This document shows, one piece after another, positions 17,707 to 26,280 of a DNA stretch of 64,000 nt (position 1 is its first letter; every line of letters starts with the position of its first letter). Source of the stretch: Hyphomicrobiales bacterium. Its GTDB lineage: Bacteria; Pseudomonadota; Alphaproteobacteria; Rhizobiales; Rhizobiaceae. The notes under the pieces are model-generated. The model had not been told where the DNA came from. It saw only the letters and a program-made list of their open reading frames with translations, and made no database searches. Location: NCBI GenBank assembly GCA_900473915.1, contig UCNG01000020.1, forward strand, positions 125,221-189,220, given 5' to 3'. A program made the position numbers and the translations under genes.

Positions 17707-18717
17707 TCACATATCGAAGTTGATCATGTTCTTCATGATGAATATGCCGGTCAGCATCAGGACAGCCGCAATGCCGAGCAGCATGTGGCCGGTCGAAGAC
17801 GTGAAAAGCAGCGTCATATATTGCGGGCTCGTCAGATAGACGAGAACCATGACAATGAAGGGCAAGGCGCCGATAATCGCAGCTGAAGCCTTGGCTTCCA
17901 TAGAGAGCGCATTGACCTTGGCCTTCATCTTCTTGCGGTCGCGCAGAACCTTTGACAGATTGTTGAGCGCCTCGGAAAGATTGCCGCCCGCCTGTGCCTG
18001 AATCTGGATGACGATGGCGAAGAAGTTTGTTTCGGGGCAGGGCATGGAATCGGGCATCTTGCCGACCGCTTCGGGGATGGAAAGCCCGATCTGTTGCGCC
18101 TCGACCACCTTCTTGAACTCGCTCTTGACCGGTTCCACAGCCTCACTCGCAATGAGCCGCAAGCCGTCATTGAGCGGAAGCCCGGCGCGGGTTGCGCGCA
18201 CGATTACGTCGAGCGCATTGGGAAATTCCTCAAGGAACTTCTTCAGCCGCTGCTTGCGCCGGTGCAGCACGAACCAGCGCGGCAGGCCGAAGAAACCGGC
18301 AACGGCGATACCGGGCAGGAAAAGCATCGGGGCGCCGAAAAGCAGCGCAATGAAAGTAACAAGAAAGGCCGCAGCGCCGGAATAGAGATAGAATTTCTGC
18401 AAGGTGAGATTGAGTCCTGCCTGCGTCAGCAGGATGCGCAGGGGCGGGTATTTCTGGTTCTTCTCACGCTGCTTTTGCCGGGCTTCCAGATCCTTGATAT
18501 TGTCCTGCAGCTGTTTGCGGCGCTTCTGGATGTCGGCGTTTCTGTCGCGCTCGCTGCGCGTAATCGCCCGTTCCGAGCCGCTGTTGCGTACGGTCTCAAA
18601 GCGCCGCGCCGCTTGATCCTTCTTGCCGAGCTTGTCGTAAAAGAGCGCATAGAACAAAGCAGCACAGGCAATGACGGCAAGCACCACGAACATCGCAACG
18701 CTGGTCGGCCCCGTCAT
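17707..18717 (-). CDS. tadB: Tad pilus inner-membrane platform protein TadB
   Basis: GspF-domain platform protein paired with TadC. The 336-residue product has an N-terminal membrane helix (VAMFVVLAVIACAALFYAL), a charged linker rich in Arg and Lys (about 38-90), two central helices, the T2SSF domain (FPNALDVIVRATRAGLPLNDGL; QAQAGGNLSEALNNLSKVL) and a C-terminal pair of helices. Its start overlaps the cpaF stop by four bases, so the two are translationally coupled. Confidence 0.92.
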   Translation of the reverse strand: MTGPTSVAMFVVLAVIACAALFYALFYDKLGKKDQAARRFETVRNSGSERAITRSERDRNADIQKRRKQLQDNIKDLEARQKQREKNQKYPPLRILLTQAGLNLTLQKFYLYSGAAAFLVTFIALLFGAPMLFLPGIAVAGFFGLPRWFVLHRRKQRLKKFLEEFPNALDVIVRATRAGLPLNDGLRLIASEAVEPVKSEFKKVVEAQQIGLSIPEAVGKMPDSMPCPETNFFAIVIQIQAQAGGNLSEALNNLSKVLRDRKKMKAKVNALSMEAKASAAIIGALPFIVMVLVYLTSPQYMTLLFTSSTGHMLLGIAAVLMLTGIFIMKNMINFDM

Positions 18718-20192
18718 GCATTGGCCCTTTCCATGCTGTCGAGCACGGAGGCAAGGCGGCTGTCCTCATTATAGTAGCGGGCGCGCTCCCAGAAGGCGGG
18801 ACGCCCGATGCCGGTCGAGCTATGGCTGCCGAGAATGCGGCCGGAAGCGTCTTCGCCCTTGATATCGTAGAGAACGAGATCCTGGGTGGTGATGACGTCG
18901 CCTTCCAGTCCAACCACTTCGGTGATGTGTGTGATGCGGCGTGAGCCGTCGCGCAGGCGTGCCGCCTGGATGATGATATCGACCGAACCGACAATGATCT
19001 CGCGCACGGTCTTTTGCGGCAGAACATAGCCGCCCATGGCGATCATGGCTTCCATGCGGTTGAGGCATTCGCGCGGGCTGTTTGCGTGGATCGTGCCCAT
19101 CGAACCGTCATGGCCCGTATTCATCGCTTGCAGGAGATCGAACACTTCAGGACCGCGCACTTCGCCGACAATGATGCGTTCGGGACGCATGCGCAGGCAG
19201 TTCTTCACCAGATCGCGCATGGTGACCTCACCTTCGCCTTCCAGATTGGGCGGGCGGGTTTCCAGACGCACCACATGCGGCTGCTGCAATTGCAGTTCAG
19301 CCGAATCCTCGCAGGTGATGATGCGTTCATGCGTGTCGATATAGCGTGTCAGGCAGTTCAAAAGCGTGGTCTTGCCCGAGCCGGTGCCGCCGGAAATGAT
19401 GACATTGCAGCGCACCCGGCTGATGATCTGCAAGAGTTCGGCCCCGGCATTCGATATGGCGCCGAACCGCACCAGCTGGTCGAGCGTCAGCTTGTCCTTG
19501 CGGAACTTGCGGATGGTGAGGGTCGGACCGTCGAGCGACAGCGGTGGCGCGATGACGTTGACGCGCGAACCGTCCGGCAGGCGGGCATCGCAGATCGGGC
19601 TCGATTCGTCGACGCGGCGTCCCACCTGGCTCACGATGCGCTGGCAGATGTTGAGAAGCTGCTGGTTGTCGCGGAAACGAATGCCGGTTTCCTGCAGCAG
19701 GCCATCCACTTCGATATAGGTGCGGCGCGAACCGTTCACCATGATATCGGCAATGTCGTCGCGGGAAAGAAGCGGCTCCAACGGACCATAGCCCAGCACG
19801 TCATTGCAGATGTCGTCGAGCAGTTCTTCCTGCTCGGCAATCGACATGACGAAGTTCTTGATGGCAATAATGTCATTGACGATATCGCGGATTTCCTCGC
19901 GCGCGGCATCCGGCGCCATGCGGGACAATTGCGACAGGTCAATCGTGTCGATCAGCGCGGAGAAGACCTGCGATTTTGTGTCGTAATAGCTCTCGGTCTT
20001 TTCACGTCCTTGCGTGCCGGCCTGGATGGGGGATTTCGCTGGCGTCGAAGGAATAGCTGCCTGTATGCGGGACGATTGCGCTGTTGGCAGCGCCGATGCG
20101 GGCATTGCAGCAGGCGTGGCAGGTTTGGGCGCGGGCGATCGCTTTCCGCTTTCCGGTCCGTTTCCCGTATCGTTCCCTCTTCTGCCGAACAT
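18714..20192 (-). CDS. cpaF: Tad pilus assembly/retraction ATPase CpaF (TadA)
   Basis: Secretion ATPase of the GspE/VirB11 family that powers Flp pilus assembly. The 492-residue product has a proline- and alanine-rich N-terminus, then the ATPase core: Walker [13 protein letters not shown], Asp box [11 protein letters not shown], Walker [18 protein letters not shown] and His box [29 protein letters not shown] starts the protein. It lies 12 bases downstream of cpaE and overlaps tadB by four bases. Confidence 0.95.
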   Translation of the reverse strand: MFGRRGNDTGNGPESGKRSPAPKPATPAAMPASALPTAQSSRIQAAIPSTPAKSPIQAGTQGREKTESYYDTKSQVFSALIDTIDLSQLSRMAPDAAREEIRDIVNDIIAIKNFVMSIAEQEELLDDICNDVLGYGPLEPLLSRDDIADIMVNGSRRTYIEVDGLLQETGIRFRDNQQLLNICQRIVSQVGRRVDESSPICDARLPDGSRVNVIAPPLSLDGPTLTIRKFRKDKLTLDQLVRFGAISNAGAELLQIISRVRCNVIISGGTGSGKTTLLNCLTRYIDTHERIITCEDSAELQLQQPHVVRLETRPPNLEGEGEVTMRDLVKNCLRMRPERIIVGEVRGPEVFDLLQAMNTGHDGSMGTIHANSPRECLNRMEAMIAMGGYVLPQKTVREIIVGSVDIIIQAARLRDGSRRITHITEVVGLEGDVITTQDLVLYDIKGEDASGRILGSHSSTGIGRPAFWERARYYNEDSRLASVLDSMERANA

Positions 20193-20204
20193 GATTCCCT
20201 GCCG

Positions 20205-21485
20205 TTACCTGGTTTTGCGTGCAAACTTGCCGAGAAGGCCCGAAATGCCGCTCTTCTTGCGCGGTTGCACATCAGCCCTGCCGGTCACCACATGCGCGAT
20301 ATGGCTGACGGCTTCGGCAACCGGGCTTTCGGGATTGGTCTCTGCGATCATCCGGCCATTATTGGCGGCATTGCCGAAAAGTTGCGGATCGAAGTCGATG
20401 GTGGCGATGGGATCGATGCCAAGCGGTTCGGTAAAATCGGGGAGTGCGATTTCCGGTCGCTTCGGAATGCCCATCTGGTTCAGCACCAGATGCGGCTTCA
20501 CATCGTTGGGGCGCAGCTGCGCCAGCGTGTCGAGGAGGTTCTTCGTATTGCGAAGATTGGCAAGATCGGGCGTTGCGACGATCACGACTTCATCGACCCG
20601 CATCAAGGTCGTCCGTGTCCATCCGCTCCAGCCATGCGCCACGTCCAGCACGACCAGCGGAGAATTGCGCTGGGCAACGTCGATCAATTCGGCAAAGGCG
20701 TCTTCAGCGAAGTCAAATGTCCGCTCCAGGCTCGACGGTGCCGCGAGGATCGACAGATGGTCGCCATATTGGACGAGCAGCCGGTCGAGATAGACCTCGT
20801 CAATGCGTTCCGGCGAAAAGACGGCATCGGCAATACCGAGCGTCGGGTCCTGATCGAAATTGATGTTTGCCGTGCCGAATGGCAGGTCCATGTCCGCCAG
20901 CACCACATCGTGCCGGAACATGTTGGAAATCGACCAGGCGACGTTATGGGCGATGGTCGATGCGCCGACGCCGCCTTTCGCGCCGATAAATGCGATGGAG
21001 CGGCCGAGCGGTTCCGCGCCGGGATCGAGAAAGATCGAGGACACGATGGCCAGAATATCGGCGAGTGAAACAGGCGCTACGATATATTCCGAAACGCCGC
21101 GCCGCAGCAATTCGCGATAAAGCCAGACCTCGTTGGAGTGGCCGATCACCATGACCTTCGAGCCGGGATCGCAGACCTCCGACAATTGCTGCAGTTCTTC
21201 GAGCAGAACATTGGGTTCGGACGCCGATTCGACGATAATCAGATTGGGCGTGGAAGCGGTCTGATAGAATTCGATTGCAGCCGCAATGCCGCCCATCATC
21301 ACTTTCAGATGGGTCTTCGCCATGCGCCGGTCGCCGCCTGCGCGCTCAATCGGAATGGCGACGCTTTCGTTCACGCAGAAAGCCTGAATGGAAATGCGCG
21401 GGATTGGACGCACATTTTCAAGCATGATCGGCGCACGACCTGTTTCCGGCGCTTCTTCCTCCGGTTCGAACGCGAAGTTACTCAT
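20205..21485 (-). CDS. cpaE: Tad pilus localisation ATPase-like protein CpaE (TadZ)
   Basis: MinD/ParA-superfamily protein that places the Tad machinery at the cell pole in Caulobacter. The 426-residue product has an N-terminal atypical receiver-like domain (about 60-160, with LIIVESASEPNVLLEELQQL) and a ParA-like domain with the deviant Walker A AKGGVGASTIAHN and the VVLDVAHGW segment. The Walker A uses Ser in GAST rather than GKTT, as is usual for TadZ. It lies 9 bases after cpaD. Confidence 0.9.
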   Translation of the reverse strand: MSNFAFEPEEEAPETGRAPIMLENVRPIPRISIQAFCVNESVAIPIERAGGDRRMAKTHLKVMMGGIAAAIEFYQTASTPNLIIVESASEPNVLLEELQQLSEVCDPGSKVMVIGHSNEVWLYRELLRRGVSEYIVAPVSLADILAIVSSIFLDPGAEPLGRSIAFIGAKGGVGASTIAHNVAWSISNMFRHDVVLADMDLPFGTANINFDQDPTLGIADAVFSPERIDEVYLDRLLVQYGDHLSILAAPSSLERTFDFAEDAFAELIDVAQRNSPLVVLDVAHGWSGWTRTTLMRVDEVVIVATPDLANLRNTKNLLDTLAQLRPNDVKPHLVLNQMGIPKRPEIALPDFTEPLGIDPIATIDFDPQLFGNAANNGRMIAETNPESPVAEAVSHIAHVVTGRADVQPRKKSGISGLLGKFARKTR

Positions 21486-21494
21486 GGCGCCCTC

Positions 21495-22214
21495 TTAATA
21501 CTCGGCCTGCTGGCTGCGGGGTTCGCGCCAGTTTTGCGTCTGGGCAGGCGACATTTTCACATAGCCTTGAATGCCGTTGAGCCGTGCCGTCGCGCGATCC
21601 GAATCGATAGGCGACATGGTGCGCGGCCCCAGAAGATCAGCCGGATTGGCGACCTGCGCGGCCAGATTGTTCTGCGAGGCGCAGCCAAAATTCGCGTAAT
21701 GGCGGTTTTCGGGCGTGCTGGCGAGGTCGTCCGGCCAGCGTCCGCACGGCGTGGTGCCTGCTGTGATCGCATAATAGCTGATGCGGATTGGCGCTGCCGC
21801 ATCGGGGCTTTCGACCGGATAGTTTTCGATGGCGATATTGTTCGCCTTGATGCCGCTGCGACGCAGTGTTGCCGACACTTCGGTGCTGAGCCGATAGGCC
21901 GCGGCCTGATTGGACGCGCCTGAAGGCACCAGAACATAAAGCATGCCGGAGCCGTTGCGTCGATAATTGGCGATGGCGCCCTGAACGATGCCGCGCTGCA
22001 TCGGGCTCAGTTTCCGGTCGGCCTGCGCGACCGGAATATCGGTAACCTGCTCCCGCTCGGCAATCGTGATCGGGTGATTGGTGCGGTAATCGTCCGGCAG
22101 GGCACCCACGGTAACATGCTGGCGGTTCGCGCAGCCTGCGAGAAGGGCAAGCGACAGGGCGACGAGCGCTGGCCGGGCCGAAATCCTGAAAAAGCCTTTG
22201 GCTGAATAGGTCAT
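21495..22214 (-). CDS. cpaD: Tad pilus assembly lipoprotein CpaD
   Basis: Outer-membrane-associated lipoprotein of the Tad system, needed for secretin stability. From the ATG at 22214 (MTYSAKGFFRISARP) the product has 239 residues with a signal and lipobox ALLAGC. The CpaD domain includes LSPMQRGIVQGAIANYRRN and the FGCASQNNLAAQVANPADLL block typical of the family. A longer open frame upstream overlaps cpaC and was rejected. It begins 13 bases after the cpaC stop. Confidence 0.9.
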   Translation of the reverse strand: MTYSAKGFFRISARPALVALSLALLAGCANRQHVTVGALPDDYRTNHPITIAEREQVTDIPVAQADRKLSPMQRGIVQGAIANYRRNGSGMLYVLVPSGASNQAAAYRLSTEVSATLRRSGIKANNIAIENYPVESPDAAAPIRISYYAITAGTTPCGRWPDDLASTPENRHYANFGCASQNNLAAQVANPADLLGPRTMSPIDSDRATARLNGIQGYVKMSPAQTQNWREPRSQQAEY

Positions 22215-22227
22215 GATCTGTCCCCGC

Positions 22228-23751
22228 TCACTTGTAGATATAACCGACGACGCCGTTGTAGCGACCGGGCGGCAATTTGGTTTCCATCGTGCCGTAAACG
22301 CGATTGACCTTGCCGAGTATGTATCCCGCGCCATCGCTGGCCGGGTTGAGGTTGTCGTCAGGCCGCGCAAGCTGCTGGCGGGCGACAGGTCGCGCCAGGT
22401 AGGGCGTTACGATCACCACCAGTTCGGATTCGTTGCGGATGAAATCCTTGCTGCGGAACAGCGCGCCCAGGACCGGAATCTTGGTAAGGCCCGGAAAGCC
22501 CGAAACCGACTGGCGCACTTCATCGCGGATCAGGCCGCCGATCATCATGGAACCGCCGGACGGCAGCTCGACAGTCGTGTCGGCGACGCGTTTGCGCAGC
22601 GACAGGACGCTCGCGCCAACGCCTTCCATCTTGTTTGTCGTGCCCGCACCTTCCGTTGTCGGCTCCGACACGGAGGTTCTGATTTTCAGGCTGATGCGTC
22701 CCGGCCCCAGCACGGTCGGCATGAATTCCAGACCGATGCCGTAATTGATCTTGGCCAGCTGATTGGTGCGTTTTCCGTCGTCATCATAGGTCACGCTGTT
22801 GATGACATTATATTCGCCGCCGACATTGAAAGCCGCCTTTTCGCCGGAGATCGCGGTCAGCGTCGGCTCGGCCAGCGTCTTCATCACGCCAGCCGATTCC
22901 ATTGCCCGCAGATAGGCGGAAAAGTTGCTCGTCGCGAGGCCGAAGCCGGTATCGGACAGGTTGTTGCCAATGGCGCCTGCAATGCTCTCGGAAATCCCGC
23001 CATAGGAAATGCCGTTCGAAACGCCGCTGCCGCTCATATTGATGCCAAGCTGTTTCATGACCGAGCGGCTCACCTCGGCAACGGTGACTTTCAATGTCAC
23101 CTGATCTTCGCCTACGATGGTGAGCATATTGACGATGGCGCTCTGGCGCCGTCCCCGGTCAGGGTTATTGATGGCAACGCCGCCGCCATCCGTTGGCGCG
23201 GATGCAGTCGTGGTGAACTGGCCGGTTGTAGCCTCGCCGCCAGAAACGAAAAGACCGGCGAGCTTGGCCGCCTGCGCCGAATCCTGCGGGGTCTGCACGG
23301 TTCCGGTTAGCACCACATTGTCGTTGATGAGTTCGACGCGAATGTCGGAACCGGGAATGAGACGCTTCAGCTGGGACGAGAGCCCGCTCACGTCCCGCTC
23401 GATCTCGACATCGATGGATGCGACCTGTTCGCCGTTTGGACCGAAGACGAAGATATTGGTCTGGCCGACCTGCTTGCCGAAAAGATAGATGCGCCGCGAG
23501 GTCCGCGTTACCGCATCGGCGATTGAAGGATTGGAGACGAGAACGTCATAGGCGTCCTGCGGAAGATCGAGAACGACCGACTTGTTGAGACCAAGCTTGA
23601 TCGTCTGCGAGCGCTGCTGGCCGCCTACCTTGACGATGCCGGCCGCGGCCATTGCGGTCATGTCGGCAAGCGGCATGGAAACGGCGGCAAGCGCGCCGGC
23701 TAACAGCGCGATCTTTGCGGAATACGGGCGCACGCGGTTTGTTTTTCTCAT
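22228..23751 (-). CDS. cpaC: Tad/Flp pilus outer-membrane secretin CpaC (RcpA)
   Basis: Forms the outer-membrane channel of the Flp pilus. The 507-residue product has a signal peptide, the N-terminal pilus-secretin domain (about 45-120, NPSIADAVTRTSRRIYLFG), a BON/secretin-N part, and the C-terminal secretin domain with VPVLGALFRSKDF-like ending (KIPVLGALFRSKDFIRNESE) and GGLIRDEVRQSVSGFPGL. Its start overlaps the cpaB stop by four bases. Its N-domain is repeated as a separate small protein encoded at 25762-26181. Confidence 0.95.
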   Translation of the reverse strand: MRKTNRVRPYSAKIALLAGALAAVSMPLADMTAMAAAGIVKVGGQQRSQTIKLGLNKSVVLDLPQDAYDVLVSNPSIADAVTRTSRRIYLFGKQVGQTNIFVFGPNGEQVASIDVEIERDVSGLSSQLKRLIPGSDIRVELINDNVVLTGTVQTPQDSAQAAKLAGLFVSGGEATTGQFTTTASAPTDGGGVAINNPDRGRRQSAIVNMLTIVGEDQVTLKVTVAEVSRSVMKQLGINMSGSGVSNGISYGGISESIAGAIGNNLSDTGFGLATSNFSAYLRAMESAGVMKTLAEPTLTAISGEKAAFNVGGEYNVINSVTYDDDGKRTNQLAKINYGIGLEFMPTVLGPGRISLKIRTSVSEPTTEGAGTTNKMEGVGASVLSLRKRVADTTVELPSGGSMMIGGLIRDEVRQSVSGFPGLTKIPVLGALFRSKDFIRNESELVVIVTPYLARPVARQQLARPDDNLNPASDGAGYILGKVNRVYGTMETKLPPGRYNGVVGYIYK

Positions 23752-24563
23752 GAGCGCGGTCCTATTTCTGTAACGCTGCCGGATTTGATGACCTTGATCG
23801 TCCCGCTGCGAGTGGGCGAAGACACCAGATAATCGGCCTGCTTGATATCCTTGTCTTCAACATCCTGCGTCGAGCGAAGCGCCAGCGTCAGGCGGTCGGC
23901 CATCTGCTGGGCGACGGTGATGATTTCGGCCTGTTCCGGCGTGACTTCCAGCGTCGCGGTCTGGCCAACCATGACCTTGCGGCCCTGCTCGTCTTCCTGA
24001 ATGGCCTGATCGATGGCCAGAACCCGTACATTCTGCAGCACGGTTTCCGTGGTGAAGGGCGCCAGTGATTTATCGCCGCTGTCCGGCTTGCGGCGGGTCA
24101 TGATGACATCGACAAAATCATTGGGGAGGATGAAGCCGCCAGCCGAGCTTTCGGCGTTGATCTGCGTCGCGACGGCGCGCATGCCGGGCGGCAGGATCGA
24201 CGACATGAAGCTTTGGCCGGGGCCGATAAGCTTGGCCTTGCGGATCGGTTCGCCTGTGAAGAACTGGAGCCGCACCGTGGCGCCGCTCAATTGGTTGATG
24301 GCGTCGGGTTCACTCGCACGGGTGATGTAGCCTTCGCTGATGGCCTCTGCTGGCCAGGGCTGCCAGCGCATCTGCGATGTAAGTTCTGCCCCGACACCAA
24401 GATTTTCGGTGGCGACGAGCACGTCCTCAAGTTTGATCTGCGGGGCTTCAGGCGCGGCGACGACAGGCGCAGGCGGCGGCGTGGCGAGATTCATGGCAAT
24501 ATAGCCCGCTCCACCAGCCGCAAGAACGGCTACTCCTAAAATGAGCAGTCGAGCTGATTTCAT
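23748..24563 (-). CDS. cpaB: Tad pilus assembly protein CpaB (RcpC)
   Basis: SAF-domain protein of the Tad system, thought to stabilise the secretin or bind peptidoglycan. From the ATG at 24563 (MKSARLLILGVAVLAAGG) the product has 271 residues: one N-terminal membrane segment, a proline-rich stretch, the SAF domain (VLVATENLGVGAELTSQMRW) and the RcpC domain (LPPGMRAVATQIN, GFILPNDFVDVIMTRR). A GTG eight codons upstream is open. A TTAACCAT octamer lies about 70 bases upstream, so a second promoter inside the operon is possible. Confidence 0.92.
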   Translation of the reverse strand: MKSARLLILGVAVLAAGGAGYIAMNLATPPPAPVVAAPEAPQIKLEDVLVATENLGVGAELTSQMRWQPWPAEAISEGYITRASEPDAINQLSGATVRLQFFTGEPIRKAKLIGPGQSFMSSILPPGMRAVATQINAESSAGGFILPNDFVDVIMTRRKPDSGDKSLAPFTTETVLQNVRVLAIDQAIQEDEQGRKVMVGQTATLEVTPEQAEIITVAQQMADRLTLALRSTQDVEDKDIKQADYLVSSPTRSGTIKVIKSGSVTEIGPRS

Positions 24564-24631
24564 GATGTGCCCCGCGCAAATCCCCACGCCTCGATGACGT
24601 GTTCCAAAATTGCACTGGCAATCGTGTAATT

Positions 24632-24639
24632 ATGGTTAA
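24632..24639 (-). promoter_or_regulatory. CtrA half-site octamer upstream of cpaB
   Basis: TTAACCAT on the minus strand, within a longer ATAAGATTATATTAACCAT that approximates TTAA-N7-TTAACCAT. It lies between the cpaA stop and the cpaB start. CtrA binding is inferred from the motif only. Confidence 0.4.
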
Positions 24640-24700
24640 TATAATCTTATTCGCATAAAGAAAGATTGAAATTACACGTGGGCGTTGCGCATCGATGCGC

Positions 24701-25225
24701 TCAAAATATCCCCGCCATGGAGGCTCTCATCGTTTCTCCGACCGGCGATAGCGGGAACGTCCACAGACCGGCAGCGCCGAGCGCAATGCCATAGGGAATG
24801 CCTACGTCCTTGCGGGCCAGCGTTCCCATGAAGGCAAAGCGGTCAGCCAGAAGCGGACGCGGAGCCATCCGGTAGACAATGATCGTGAGCGTGAGCACGC
24901 CGCCGAGGATCGAAACCATCACGATATAGTCCATGAGGCCGGGATTGGGGCCGTACCACAAGGCCGTCGCCGCGATGAGCTTGGCGTCTCCGCCACCCAT
25001 GGCGCGAAGGCAGAAGAGCAAAAAGGTGATGATGAGCGCAATGCCGCCAACCGCCAGATGCCAGCCAAAATCGGAAAGCGCAATGCCGCAAAGTGGCGCG
25101 AGCAGGAGAAAACCGAGTGTCAGTCCGATGGAAACACGGTTGCGGATCGTCATCGACGTCAGGTCGGTGATCATGGCGGTCACCATGGCCAGAGCGAAGA
25201 TTGCCGTCATGGCTGTTGCTGTCAT
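24701..25225 (-). CDS. cpaA: Prepilin peptidase CpaA (TadV)
   Basis: Membrane aspartyl peptidase that removes leader peptides from Flp pilin and TadE-like pseudopilins. From the ATG at 25225 (after a GGGGGCGG site) the product has 174 residues and about six membrane segments. The two catalytic aspartates are in MITDLTSMTIRNRVS (first) and MGGGDAKLIAA (the GGGD/GxGD motif). The open frame continues upstream to 25531, but that part overlaps flp in another frame. It is separated from flp by 56 bases. Confidence 0.88.
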   Translation of the reverse strand: MTATAMTAIFALAMVTAMITDLTSMTIRNRVSIGLTLGFLLLAPLCGIALSDFGWHLAVGGIALIITFLLFCLRAMGGGDAKLIAATALWYGPNPGLMDYIVMVSILGGVLTLTIIVYRMAPRPLLADRFAFMGTLARKDVGIPYGIALGAAGLWTFPLSPVGETMRASMAGIF

Positions 25226-25281
25226 TGCCGCCCCCGCGTCGCCTGTGACCGCACCGTTTGCACGCAATTGCTCGCTGATGC

Positions 25282-25461
25282 TCAGCGGTTTGTCGCCTGC
25301 TCGAACTGTCTTGCCGTATCGTTGAATTTTTCGCCGACATTGCCGGCCATGAGCGCGACGCCGCTGATGATCGCGATGGAAACGAGCGTGCCGATCAGCG
25401 CATATTCGATGGCTGTCGAACCGGCCCTGTTCTTCATGAAACGCGTCATCAATGTCGGCAT
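25282..25461 (-). CDS. flp: Flp/PilA-type pilin
   Basis: Major pilin of the Tad pilus, only 59 residues and so easy to miss. It starts MPTLMTRFMKNRAGSTAIEY. The prepilin site is after the Gly of RAG, and the mature protein begins STAIEYALIG with the Flp-family Glu-Tyr pair at +5/+6, followed by a hydrophobic helix to about residue 40 and a short polar tail. It opens the minus-strand cpa operon just upstream of cpaA. The divergent upstream region carries TTAACCAT/A octamers. Confidence 0.9.
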   Translation of the reverse strand: MPTLMTRFMKNRAGSTAIEYALIGTLVSIAIISGVALMAGNVGEKFNDTARQFEQATNR

Positions 25462-25655
25462 CGCATGCTCCTCGCTGTTCCGATTGCGCTGGTTTTTGGA
25501 AGTGCGCTTTAATTCGGATGTGCTGAAGCATAGGAGAGAGGAATTGTGGCCTTCTTAACGGGTATGGTTAACGAAATGCTGCAGGGCTTGTGAGGCGACG
25601 ACAATCGCGCGATTGGTTAATCTTTGGCAAATTGCGGGCGCGGTCTGCACTGATT

Positions 25656-25664
25656 GGGGGGGGG
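25656..25664 (+). repeat. Homopolymeric G9 tract
   Basis: Nine consecutive G, preceded by TGATT and followed by CGACTT, about 100 bases upstream of the secretin-N gene start. Such runs change length by slippage. Confidence 0.85.
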
Positions 25665-25705
25665 CGACTTAATCCTTCCTTCACCAATCCTGTTCATTCT
25701 TTGCT

Positions 25706-25753
25706 CATTATATTGATGGGGCTTCATGAGCTTGGCCCATTATATTAGCGGGG
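25706..25753 (+). repeat. Direct repeat CATTATATTNNNGGGG
   Basis: CATTATATTGATGGGG at 25706-25721 and CATTATATTAGCGGGG at 25738-25753, start to start 32 bases or about three helical turns. The second copy supplies the GGGG used as ribosome binding site for the GTG at 25762. Confidence 0.75.
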
Positions 25754-25761
25754 GATGTCGC

Positions 25762-26181
25762 GTGACGCGTCGTTTGTTTTCTTTGGGTGGCTTGGGCATG
25801 CTGTCGGCCATGGGCGCTGCATTCATGGCCGTCTTTGCTGGCGCACCGGCATCTGCGGAAGACTATATTGCCCTTGAAACCAGCCAGGCGCGCATATTGC
25901 GGCTGGCCCGTCCCGCCGACAGCGTCGTGATCGGCAATCCGTCGATTGCCGATGCGGTCGTTCAGGATGCGCAGACCATCGTCCTGACCGGCAGGGATTT
26001 TGGCGTCACCAATATTGTTGTGATGGACAAGCAGGGCGAACCGATCCTTGATCGCGAACTGGTGGTTTCCCGCAATACACGCGGGACGACGCGAATTTAC
26101 CGTCAGGCCGAAGTGCAAACGCTTTCCTGCACGCCCTATTGCGAAAAAGCCTCCACGAAAAACGGTTTTGACGACAAATAG
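25762..26181 (+). CDS. Stand-alone pilus secretin N-domain protein
   Basis: Exported 139-residue protein whose body (after a signal peptide ending APASA) is a pilus-secretin N-terminal domain. It shares NPSIADAV, a central G and TNI with the N-domain of CpaC in the same locus (VIGNPSIADAVVQDAQTIVL against VSNPSIADAVTRTSRRIYLF). The C-terminus has a CTPYC pair not seen in CpaC. The GTG at 25762 after GGGGGATG gives a good signal peptide; an ATG at 25726 is also open. It probably acts in the periplasm with the secretin, but its precise role is unknown. Confidence 0.75.
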   Translation: MTRRLFSLGGLGMLSAMGAAFMAVFAGAPASAEDYIALETSQARILRLARPADSVVIGNPSIADAVVQDAQTIVLTGRDFGVTNIVVMDKQGEPILDRELVVSRNTRGTTRIYRQAEVQTLSCTPYCEKASTKNGFDDK

Positions 26182-26280
26182 CCGTCTTCCGGTGTGAGGT
26201 CTCGTTTCCGTTAATACTCTTTCAGGTTGTCCTGTTGTAACGATACGCCCAATCGAATTCAGGCGGAGTTGGGTGGGGTT

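Larger units (their letters stand above)
25462..25761. promoter_or_regulatory. Divergent control region of the Flp pilus locus
   Basis: 300 bases between flp and the secretin-N gene. It contains TTAACCAT on the minus strand (25564-25571), TTAACCAA on the minus strand (25613-25620), a run of nine G (25656-25664) and two direct copies of CATTATATTNNNGGGG (25706-25721 and 25738-25753) 32 bases apart. These are the candidate elements for coordinated or variable expression of both arms. Confidence 0.5.

Noticed and set aside
19014-21068. Long plus-strand open frame (about 680 codons) across cpaF and cpaE
   Set aside because: Antisense shadow crossing two clear genes and their gap; composition is rich in His, Arg and Ala as expected from reversed GC-rich genes.
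25461-25531. Upstream extension of cpaA through flp
   Set aside because: The open frame overlaps flp in another frame and lacks hydrophobic structure; the start at 25225 gives the normal family length.
25550-25575. Full CtrA site formed by TTAAC-N-GTTAAC upstream of flp
   Set aside because: The two TTAA units are nine bases apart instead of seven, so only the TTAACCAT half-site is claimed.
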